From Bacteroidales bacterium UBA1628 (lineage in GTDB: Bacteria; Bacteroidota; Bacteroidia; Bacteroidales; UBA932): DNA of 26,301 nt. The notes below the pieces were generated by a model. It was given only the letters and a program-made list of their open reading frames with translations. It did not search any database and was not told where the DNA came from. Shown here one piece after another: positions 6,539 to 13,816 of this stretch. Location of the stretch: the NCBI GenBank assembly GCA_002321335.1, contig DCMG01000142.1:1-26301 (forward strand), in the 5' to 3' direction. Position numbers and translations under genes: made by a program. Position 1 is the stretch's first letter, and the number at the start of each line of letters is the position of its first letter.

Positions 6539-7258
6539 CTATTTAGTTACAGTTTGCCACAGAGCATGAAGGAATGAGGGAGCCAGAGTGTCGTTGTGTC
6601 GGCAGTCGGGTAATTTCTTGATATCGTTGGACTCGGCAAGGCCGAAATATTCAATGCCCCTGTTCCAGATGAACTCACCGAGTGACTGTCCTGAAGGACG
6701 GTGCCTAGCCTCGTGGAGGAATTTGTCCGAGAATTGCTGTTCTTGACAGTTTTTCCACCACCAGAGGCGTGAGCCGTCCTGCTCGCTGATCTGCTGAATC
6801 ATCACTGTGACTTTCACCTCAAATGTGTTCAAGCGAAGGAAATCCGGGATTGAATAACCAGAGTGGGTGATGAGCGCATGGGTGGCATAGCAAACGCAGA
6901 TGTGGTCCAGTTTTGGATGACATATCCATCCTTCGGCCCAGGTCGTTCCATCGTCAAGAGTGTTCTCAAGACCCAATTCCTTATCGTTCATTGTCGCTTT
7001 CAAGTCTTTGGAAGCATCCCAGTAAGGATTGCAGGTCATCACCTCCATGTCACCGAGTTTCTCCTGTTGGAGGAGAGCGTTCACGATTATCATTTTGGTG
7101 AAATCCGAACGGTAATATTCATCGTCCTCCAAATGAAGAACATCATGAGCCGTGTCTCCCCAATAGCGTAGGCATCCCTCCACCGTAAGGTCGTCATCCT
7201 TCTCTTCTAAAGGGGAGGACAACATTTGACGGTGCAATTTTCCTGTTGTGGAGAACAT
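6539..7258 (-). CDS. Unrecognised protein divergent from the island's first operon
   Basis: The product is 239 residues if ATG 7258 is used. The frame extends to 7417, but that extension overlaps the start of the opposite gene, so I prefer 7258. No family is recognised. Visible features are an acidic start (EEKDDD near residue 20), the segment WICHPKLDHICVCYATHAL (about 112-130) with Cys and His residues, and a Trp-rich WWWKNC near residue 172. No signal peptide or membrane segment is seen. The gene is divergent from the 1475-residue helicase gene with 56 bases between the starts, and the CTGCC/GGCAG inverted repeat of the helicase promoter lies in that gap. Because the repeat is symmetric, one regulator could act on both genes. 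Confidence 0.65.
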   Translation of the reverse strand: MFSTTGKLHRQMLSSPLEEKDDDLTVEGCLRYWGDTAHDVLHLEDDEYYRSDFTKMIIVNALLQQEKLGDMEVMTCNPYWDASKDLKATMNDKELGLENTLDDGTTWAEGWICHPKLDHICVCYATHALITHSGYSIPDFLRLNTFEVKVTVMIQQISEQDGSRLWWWKNCQEQQFSDKFLHEARHRPSGQSLGEFIWNRGIEYFGLAESNDIKKLPDCRHNDTLAPSFLHALWQTVTK

Positions 7259-7260
7259 CA

Positions 7261-7295
7261 CTGCCGCTTTATGGCAGACAAGAAACGTACCTTTG
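7261..7295 (+). promoter_or_regulatory. Shared promoter-operator module, copy 1
   Basis: CTGCC (7261-7265), 7 bases, GGCAG (7273-7277), 10 bases, then TACCTTTG (7288-7295), a full match to the Bacteroidota -7 box TAnnTTTG. The ATG at 7315 follows 20 bases after the box. The inverted repeat lies where the -33 element should be, and no TTTG -33 is present at the normal distance. The repeat is probably a regulator-binding site. Two other copies, with the same spacing to the base, lie at 11803 and 21432. Confidence 0.75.
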
Positions 7296-7314
7296 CATAA
7301 TGATTTAACCCACA

Positions 7315-10300
7315 ATGAAACTATCAAGGGAATATCAAAGCGTGGCGAGCGAAGCAAAGTCTCTGGGCACGGTTGTCCCAAAGCGGCTCGCAGAGTACAC
7401 TGCCAAGGCCTTGTCAAAACTGAACAATGCCCTTGGTGGCGATGTTTGTGGATATGTTGCCAGTCGGCTTCACATGAGCACCAATGAACTTTGCGATGCT
7501 TTGGCTGCAGAGCAGATCGATGGCGTCGCGCTGGCGATGTACAACATAGAAAAAAGGTCGCAGTCGGTGATCATCGGAGATCAGACTGGCATCGGTAAAG
7601 GCCGCCAGGCCGCTGCGATGATCCGCTATGGATTGTTGTCTGGCTATATTCCGGTTTTCTTTACAGATCGCTATACTCTGTTCAGTGACATGTACCGGGA
7701 CTGCAAGGCTCTTGGTATTAAGGACGCCCGTCCTTTGGTGGTGAACTCCGGTGCGTCTGTTGTTGATTTCGACAACGTCATTGAAGAAAAAGAACCTGAC
7801 ACCTCTGACGAAATCTGGTCTCCTGCTGAGGAGGATTCCGAAAAGTTTGAGGCGGAACTCATGAAACGCTATCAGGGTCAATACGAAGTGGTTTTCATGG
7901 TGCCTAAAAAGAATATTCTTCAGGAAATATTCAAAAAAGGCGACATTCCCTCGGAATCGTATGATTACCTTATGGTCACATATTCTCAACTGAAAGATGC
8001 CAGGCGAGATATGACCAGGCTTGACTTTCTTCGGTTGCTGTGTAAGAATAACCGGGTGCTTTTCATTTTAGACGAAGCCCACAGAAGCAGCAGTGTGAGC
8101 GCTGGCAAGATATCCGTAATCACCCAGGGCATCAACATGATCCTTTCAGAGACTCCGCAGACGCAGTGCGTGTTTCTTTCCGCCACTTTCGCCAAACGTC
8201 CAGAAAGCCTCATAACATTCATGAGCCGTACGGCCTTGGCTGCATTGGCAACAGAAGATACTCTAGAAAAGGCATTGCATAGCGGTGGGGTGCCGATGCA
8301 GGAATATGTTTCGTCCTGCCTGGCCGCGGAAGGTCAAATGATCAGAAGAGAACACTCCGCTGTGGGTTTGCCGACTCCTGAATATACCTATCTTGATGAC
8401 GATCTTGTGGTGCATGGAGAACTGTTTGACAAGGTTATGTTCTTCTTCAGGGAAATAGTCAAGTTGTCATCCATGGTCCATACATTGGTTGGTCAGGCTC
8501 AGATGAATGGCTTGCTGTCAGACTTCAAGTGCTATCCGGCAAGAGCCCAGCTCTTCTATGTAAACAAGGTGCTGTTGCTTTCCCTTAAGGCGCAGAAAGT
8601 GGCGCAGGTTGCCATAGAAGATGTAAGACAAGGTAAATCCGTGGTCATTGGGATGAGCGACACCCTTGAGTGTGTTCTTCAGGATGTGGTGGTGAATGAG
8701 GATGGTACAGTCCGTGGTGACATATCGGCTTTGTTGCTGCGATTGTTGAATAAGACAGTTCGTGGTACGGGAGTGTCTGGTTATGGTGGCAAACCTGTTT
8801 TTGACATCATTGATGAATCTGGAGACGATGATATTCCTTCGTTAAGCTCCGCTGCGGATTTGGTCAGAGATTACTATGAATATATCGAAAATGGCATAAT
8901 GGAAGAGGTCTTTCATCTACCTATGTCTCCTATTGACGTGATCCGTCAACTTATAACAGAGGAAAAGTTCATCGCTCCTGATGGAGAATATATCAATATT
9001 CGTTTTGAGGAATGCACCGGTCGCGCGCATCAATTGGAATATCTCTCACCTGAGGGTAACGATGATTTTGTCAATGCAGTGACAAAGCCCCGCAGGAAGC
9101 GTCCTTCCAACCACATATTCAATGACTTCCAGAACAACAATCTGGAGGTGATACTCATCAACACCTGTGGAGCCATCGGGGCCAGCGCACATGCTGTTAC
9201 TACAGCGGTGGTTCCGGAAGACCAAGTCCGTCAGCGCAAGATGCTTATAGTACAAGATGACCTTGATGTGAACATTGACTTGCAGAAACGAGGACGTATC
9301 AATCGTACGGGTCAGAGGGTGGATTTGCCTCCATTGTACGAATATATCATCACCGCCATTCCGTCAGAGAAGCGTCTTAACATGATGCTTAGGGCAAAAT
9401 TGCGTTCTTTGAGCGCAAACACTGCTGCATGGCAGGATCAGGATAAGAATCAGGCTGATTTTATTGACATCAGCAACAAGTATGGCAATGAGGTGGCCAC
9501 TGAATATATTAGTGAACACCCTGAGTTGGCGTTGGTCCTTGATTTGAAAGGCCAAGTGACTGCGAGCAGACTGCTTGCGAGGATCGCTATGCTAAGCGTT
9601 GCGGCACAGCAGGATATCGTGGATGATCTGATGGCTGCATATACGACTCTGGAAGCGGAACTGCGCCGCATCAACCAATGGGATTTGGAACGGGAGTTTC
9701 GTGACTTTGAAGCCGAGTTTGTCCGTGAAGAACTGTTTACGACGGCAAAGGCGGAAAACAAACTTGGCGGTTGCTCATACCTTACCACTTACAAATGTCG
9801 TCAAAAGACTTTCCCGTATGCCTATGAGGTGCTGACCGGACTTTGTGAGGAGGCAAAGAAAGATTACGGGGAACCTTATGGAGAGAATCCAACATTGCGT
9901 AAACAGGTAAGGGATTACTATTTACATCGTAATAGGTGTGTGCGCGAACAATTCAGGGGGCGCCGTTCCTTGTTGTTCAGCGGTGCTAAACGCACATTGT
10001 CTAATTACTGCAATGATGAGAATTTGGCGGAGACGTGGCTGCAAAAAGCATGTATCCCATTTGATGAGTGGTCTCCTGCATATTTTGAGGAAGTTGATGA
10101 GCAAAAGAAGGCAAAGCAGCTCATGCGCAAGCTGATTTCTTTCTCGAATGAATATAACCACCTGATTGATTGTGAAAAGAAGGAGATAAAGAGATACTCG
10201 GCAGAGAAAAGAAGGCTTATAGAGATTCTGTCAAAGGCGGAAATCGGCAAGGGGTACGATAATATCAGCGCGCAATTAGCCAGTGAAGAAAGCCCAGGCA

Positions 10301-11742
10301 GGGTCATCGCGGTATTGAGGGATATCCGTTTCGGTAAAGACGACAGGAACAGGTTCTTGCCGAGCCGTGTCGAGTTTGTATTTGCCCTCACAGCTGTACG
10401 TACAGAAATACGTGTCAACATGGTTCACAACAATAAGTGGAGTAACTATGAGCGCCTTCAGGGAATCCTTGATTCACGGTCGTGGCAGCCGGACTCCAAG
10501 GTTTGGGACTCTGAGATAGCCTTGAACAACAATAAGATAGTGGAACGTAAGATCATTACAGGCAACATCCTTGGAGCGTACGTTCATCCAGCCATCGCGG
10601 AGCTCAAGCCCCGCTTCATATCATATTCATTAAAGGGAGAAAAGGCTCGGACACAAATAGGTTTGCTGCTGCCGATGGATGAATCGAAAATCCGTGAGGC
10701 GATAAAAAACATCTCGATTCCCCTTCATGAAGGGTTTAAATATGCTACTAATATTAACACAGCCTATCCTATAGCAGGGATTGGAGTGAATTTAGTTTTA
10801 CTGCCGTGCAGGGCAGCGGATTCCAGTTTGAGATATGTTGTCAGTGTGTCCGACAATCATTCAAAAAACTTTGAGAGGGACAAACGTTTTGATGACATAC
10901 GTTCTTTGTTCATAGGGAGTCCGATAAGTTCAATATATGATAAAAAGGAACCAGGCAAGGACAAACGCAAGCCATTGATTCATTATCAGACAGCGATGAT
11001 CTCTTATGAGTCGGAGCAGTTGCGGACAATCATCCAGACTCTTGCCCAGATGGATGCTGTGATCATAGTCCCTCGTGACCAGATGAGGTTCGGTGATGTC
11101 AAGGAGTTGTCCTCGCGTTCGGAACGAGATGATAATGAACCGTGGCCTGTTTTGGATTGGAAGAATGAAAAGGAGGTCCCGATGCCTCCGGTCAAAGAGA
11201 AATTACTTTTGCGGATATCCGCTCCTCTCACACCGAAGGTCCAGAAAGGAAAGCCTGTTTCCAGGCACTCTGAATATTACAACCTTGCAAATGAGTCTAT
11301 GTCATTGAAAGGGCTGTCATTAGGGTTGCGCAGCACAATGGATGCCCTGCGTAGAAACTATATGAAATGGAAAGGCTATTACAACAATTCTTTGTTACAG
11401 AGTAATATACCCAAAGAGCAACCATCGTTATCAGTGCAGCGGGATATCTGCCGTGAGTTGCGTGCGGTGATAGAGAACAAATCGAAAGCGGCTTCAGTCA
11501 GTTTCGGTCGCAAGGTCACGGAAAATCTGCAAGATATCCTTGACAGCGAATATCTTGAGACAAACGGACTGTATCTTGCGAAGTTTGATGACGAGATGCT
11601 GTTCATGTCTCCTGAAAAGCAAGTAGCCCAAGCCTTTCTCGACGACCTTCCATGCTCCCCAAGGTTTGACAGCATCAGGAAATGCATCCAAGACTACCTT
11701 GATGGCAAAACCGACATTATAAATTCCCCGGACAAGTGGTGA
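7315..11742 (+). CDS. Strawberry-notch-like superfamily 2 helicase/NTPase, 1475 residues
   Basis: The N-terminal half is a two-lobed SF2 motor. GDQTGIGKGRQ (88-98) is the GxGKG Walker A form typical of strawberry-notch proteins, preceded by a Q-motif-like MYNIEKR. Next come LFILDEAHRSS (249-259, Walker B), FLSATF (287-292, motif III), INTCGAIGAS (615-624) and QKRGRINRTGQ (657-667, motif VI arginine fingers), then the IPSEKRLNMMLRAKLRSL segment typical of this family's C-lobe. Residues from about 730 to 1475 are unrecognised and include charged helical stretches. It likely tracks or remodels nucleic acid using ATP. Relatives occur in phage and mobile-element genomes. It heads the island, has its own promoter (7261-7295), and is followed 120 bases later by a second promoter of the same type. 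Confidence 0.75.
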   Translation: MKLSREYQSVASEAKSLGTVVPKRLAEYTAKALSKLNNALGGDVCGYVASRLHMSTNELCDALAAEQIDGVALAMYNIEKRSQSVIIGDQTGIGKGRQAAAMIRYGLLSGYIPVFFTDRYTLFSDMYRDCKALGIKDARPLVVNSGASVVDFDNVIEEKEPDTSDEIWSPAEEDSEKFEAELMKRYQGQYEVVFMVPKKNILQEIFKKGDIPSESYDYLMVTYSQLKDARRDMTRLDFLRLLCKNNRVLFILDEAHRSSSVSAGKISVITQGINMILSETPQTQCVFLSATFAKRPESLITFMSRTALAALATEDTLEKALHSGGVPMQEYVSSCLAAEGQMIRREHSAVGLPTPEYTYLDDDLVVHGELFDKVMFFFREIVKLSSMVHTLVGQAQMNGLLSDFKCYPARAQLFYVNKVLLLSLKAQKVAQVAIEDVRQGKSVVIGMSDTLECVLQDVVVNEDGTVRGDISALLLRLLNKTVRGTGVSGYGGKPVFDIIDESGDDDIPSLSSAADLVRDYYEYIENGIMEEVFHLPMSPIDVIRQLITEEKFIAPDGEYINIRFEECTGRAHQLEYLSPEGNDDFVNAVTKPRRKRPSNHIFNDFQNNNLEVILINTCGAIGASAHAVTTAVVPEDQVRQRKMLIVQDDLDVNIDLQKRGRINRTGQRVDLPPLYEYIITAIPSEKRLNMMLRAKLRSLSANTAAWQDQDKNQADFIDISNKYGNEVATEYISEHPELALVLDLKGQVTASRLLARIAMLSVAAQQDIVDDLMAAYTTLEAELRRINQWDLEREFRDFEAEFVREELFTTAKAENKLGGCSYLTTYKCRQKTFPYAYEVLTGLCEEAKKDYGEPYGENPTLRKQVRDYYLHRNRCVREQFRGRRSLLFSGAKRTLSNYCNDENLAETWLQKACIPFDEWSPAYFEEVDEQKKAKQLMRKLISFSNEYNHLIDCEKKEIKRYSAEKRRLIEILSKAEIGKGYDNISAQLASEESPGRVIAVLRDIRFGKDDRNRFLPSRVEFVFALTAVRTEIRVNMVHNNKWSNYERLQGILDSRSWQPDSKVWDSEIALNNNKIVERKIITGNILGAYVHPAIAELKPRFISYSLKGEKARTQIGLLLPMDESKIREAIKNISIPLHEGFKYATNINTAYPIAGIGVNLVLLPCRAADSSLRYVVSVSDNHSKNFERDKRFDDIRSLFIGSPISSIYDKKEPGKDKRKPLIHYQTAMISYESEQLRTIIQTLAQMDAVIIVPRDQMRFGDVKELSSRSERDDNEPWPVLDWKNEKEVPMPPVKEKLLLRISAPLTPKVQKGKPVSRHSEYYNLANESMSLKGLSLGLRSTMDALRRNYMKWKGYYNNSLLQSNIPKEQPSLSVQRDICRELRAVIENKSKAASVSFGRKVTENLQDILDSEYLETNGLYLAKFDDEMLFMSPEKQVAQAFLDDLPCSPRFDSIRKCIQDYLDGKTDIINSPDKW

Positions 11743-11802
11743 TATGGGCTACATCGGTTCTCAAATTTCATATGGTAGTTTGGCTCATCAAAATTTGTTT
11801 GG

Positions 11803-11837
11803 CTGCCGGAAATTTGCAGTCAGGCTTGCCATCTTTG
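11803..11837 (+). promoter_or_regulatory. Shared promoter-operator module, copy 2
   Basis: CTGCC (11803-11807), 7 bases, TGCAG (11815-11819, one mismatch to GGCAG), 10 bases, then CATCTTTG (11830-11837). The distance from CTGCC to the -7 box is 27 bases, identical to copies 1 and 3. The ATG of the next gene is 26 bases after the box. The weaker arm and the C in place of T in the -7 box suggest lower or more regulator-dependent activity. Confidence 0.65.
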
Positions 11838-11862
11838 CCGAAGATTTAAAACATGAGATGCC

Positions 11863-12267
11863 ATGACATTATTCGAACTGCTTCACAAGGTGTCATTCGA
11901 TGACTTGATACCGACGCTCAAGGAAGTGTATGATGTCGAAACCGACATCTATGCCTACAGGGAGGCTTTCGATGAGCTGAATCTTCTCCGCCCGACCGGA
12001 CGGGGCGATGGAGACTATAGGCCAGCGACCCTGTATGAATCAATATTCAAATACAGCCCCCTGCCGCAATCTGAATATGACAGTGTGGTGATCGTGCTTT
12101 ATTCTTCGGATGCCGCCAAGGTGAGCCCTTCTCTGTGTTCCGCTGTTGAGGAACTGCTGATCACAGGAAGACCCCTGAAGCGTTCTGTCTTAAAGGTATC
12201 TTCCGACACCAGAATAACTGACGGCAGCATCAGGGCGTTCGTCGTGACGAGTAAGGATGAAAATTAA
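11863..12267 (+). CDS. Small protein, DUF6557-like N-terminus
   Basis: The product has 134 residues. Its first 45 residues (MTLFELLHKVSFDDL... then AYREAFDELNLLRP) look to me like the start of DUF6557-type proteins found in Bacteroidales accessory DNA; this is from memory and unverified. The middle has a run of Ile and Val (SVVIVLYSS), probably a buried strand. There is no signal peptide. It follows promoter copy 2 with a short leader and sits 11 bases before the DUF1835-like gene, so the two form one unit. Its function is unknown. Confidence 0.65.
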   Translation: MTLFELLHKVSFDDLIPTLKEVYDVETDIYAYREAFDELNLLRPTGRGDGDYRPATLYESIFKYSPLPQSEYDSVVIVLYSSDAAKVSPSLCSAVEELLITGRPLKRSVLKVSSDTRITDGSIRAFVVTSKDEN

Positions 12268-12278
12268 ATACTGTTAGA

Positions 12279-13688
12279 ATGGAAAGGACCTTGCATATTT
12301 TACCCTGCAAACCGCATTGGGCATGGTTCGCATACGATTGGATAGGATCAGAAAGGGACACACACGACATTTTACGGTACCCAGTCCATACGAATGTTCA
12401 TTATTTACCAGAGAATTTTTCTGAAGTGGAAATGATGAAAGTCGCCATTTCTTGGGGTGATGCAAAACTGTATGAAAGCTTGAAGGTTTTTGCCCAAAAG
12501 CTATCCGAGATTCAGAACTACGAGAAGGTCGTAGTCTGGCATGCGGAAGACGCAGATTCAAGACTGTTGTTTTGCACGGTAGTCAGTGTTGTGCGGCAGG
12601 CGTTGTACGAAATTGACATTACTCCGGAGGACAGGCGCACTCAATGGAAGCAGACAATAGAAGATGAGCCTGAGACAGAGCGGGATGTGAATGTTTTTTG
12701 TGTGGGGCAAGTCGGCATAGATGTCACCAGAGCCAGTTATTCCATGAAGCCAGTGACGGAAAAGATGAGAGAGAGGCTTCTGACCGAATGGAGGCGATGG
12801 GGTGGGGAAGATGCTCAGGATTGCCCGGTCTTGGTCAACCAGTATGGGGAATTATTTCACACGTATCGTACATATTTGTACGGGGACATTTTTGAGTTCA
12901 CTTCGAAAACTGAAGCGATATCTATCGCAAAGATTACCGAACAAGTCCTCCATAAACATCCACAATTGTTGTATCAGTATGTCTGTGACACTGTGGTTAA
13001 GATGGCTGATGAGGGAATGATCAAATGGGTGAAGAAGGATGAGGAGAACTCTTTTCGAAGCCTTGTACAGCAGTACAAATACGATGTGGCTGAAGATTGG
13101 TTCGGCTATCCACGGGACTTTCTGTATCATTTCATAGGAGAATGCGGGAAAAAGATAACCATGTCCGAGGATGACATCAAGGCGGAATATCGCCGTGAAA
13201 GAAAAGATTGCGCGGACATCTGGGGGCACGGTCATTTGACCCGTGAATACAGACAGAAGAGAAAGAGACAGTGGAAAGAGACGCTGGTTGTGAGGTGGGC
13301 TGCCGCTTTCAACGAAAACTGGGGCTGGTATCACTTACTGTCGGTCATCAAGGTGAAACTGGAGATGATGGCTGAATATATGCGTCAATGGTCTCCGCTC
13401 GCTAACGGCCCTGTTTATGCGGATCAGATGGAACGCACCATCAGACTGATACAAGTCGTCCTTGACAGTGGCGGTAAATCCGACTATGCGCACACCGAAG
13501 AGGAGGATGAATATCTTGATGCAGAGCATTTCTCGCACTATGTCAACTTCCGTAACCGCAACCGCATACCGAGTCCGGACTATGAAGGTGAGATCTTTTG
13601 GTGCGAGGCACAGCGTCTCCGTTTCGACAAAGCATGGAATCTCCTCTGGGGAACGTTCCGCACGAAATTGCTTTCGTGGGATGATTGA
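12279..13688 (+). CDS. DUF1835-like protein with long C-terminal extension
   Basis: The product has 469 residues. The start (TLHILPCKPHW) and KVVVWHAEDADSRLLFC (about 88-104) resemble the DUF1835 pattern, in which a strand is followed by a 'vvLWf..D' segment. The next part (EKMRERLLTEWRRWGG... to the helical VCDTVVKMADEGMIKW) resembles the DUF3658 segment that usually follows it. The last 150 residues, with FSHYVNFRNRNRIPSPDYEG and RLRFDKAWNLLWG, recall C-termini of uncharacterised Bacteroidales proteins. No enzymatic motif is certain. It is 11 bases downstream of the small protein at 11863 and is followed by a 128-base gap with a large inverted repeat before the SNF2 gene. Confidence 0.55.
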   Translation: MERTLHILPCKPHWAWFAYDWIGSERDTHDILRYPVHTNVHYLPENFSEVEMMKVAISWGDAKLYESLKVFAQKLSEIQNYEKVVVWHAEDADSRLLFCTVVSVVRQALYEIDITPEDRRTQWKQTIEDEPETERDVNVFCVGQVGIDVTRASYSMKPVTEKMRERLLTEWRRWGGEDAQDCPVLVNQYGELFHTYRTYLYGDIFEFTSKTEAISIAKITEQVLHKHPQLLYQYVCDTVVKMADEGMIKWVKKDEENSFRSLVQQYKYDVAEDWFGYPRDFLYHFIGECGKKITMSEDDIKAEYRRERKDCADIWGHGHLTREYRQKRKRQWKETLVVRWAAAFNENWGWYHLLSVIKVKLEMMAEYMRQWSPLANGPVYADQMERTIRLIQVVLDSGGKSDYAHTEEEDEYLDAEHFSHYVNFRNRNRIPSPDYEGEIFWCEAQRLRFDKAWNLLWGTFRTKLLSWDD

Positions 13689-13733
13689 AGGCGGTGATTA
13701 AAACACGAGCTGACCGCGAAACATAGGCTGAAT

Positions 13734-13782
13734 CACTTTTGTAAAAGCGAATATTTGGAGTGAAATCGCTTTTGCAAATGTG
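13734..13782. promoter_or_regulatory. Imperfect 17-bp inverted repeat made of two near-palindromes, upstream of the SNF2 gene
   Basis: CACTTTTGTAAAAGCGA (13734-13750) and TCGCTTTTGCAAATGTG (13766-13782) are inverted copies matching at 15 of 17 positions. Each arm also contains its own near-palindrome, CTTTTGTAAAAG (13736-13747) and CTTTTGCAAATG (13769-13780), 33 bases apart or about three helical turns. It lies between the stop at 13688 and the SNF2 start at 13817. It may be a double operator on one DNA face, or an RNA hairpin that separates the upstream and downstream halves of the transcript. Confidence 0.55.
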
Positions 13783-13816
13783 AATGATAGCGGTTTGGTG
13801 AAGTTATGGAATCAAG

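Noticed and set aside
7414..7989. 191-codon minus-strand ORF inside the strawberry-notch gene
   Set aside because: It lies fully within a gene whose opposite frame carries clear helicase motifs; its composition is that of a shadow frame.
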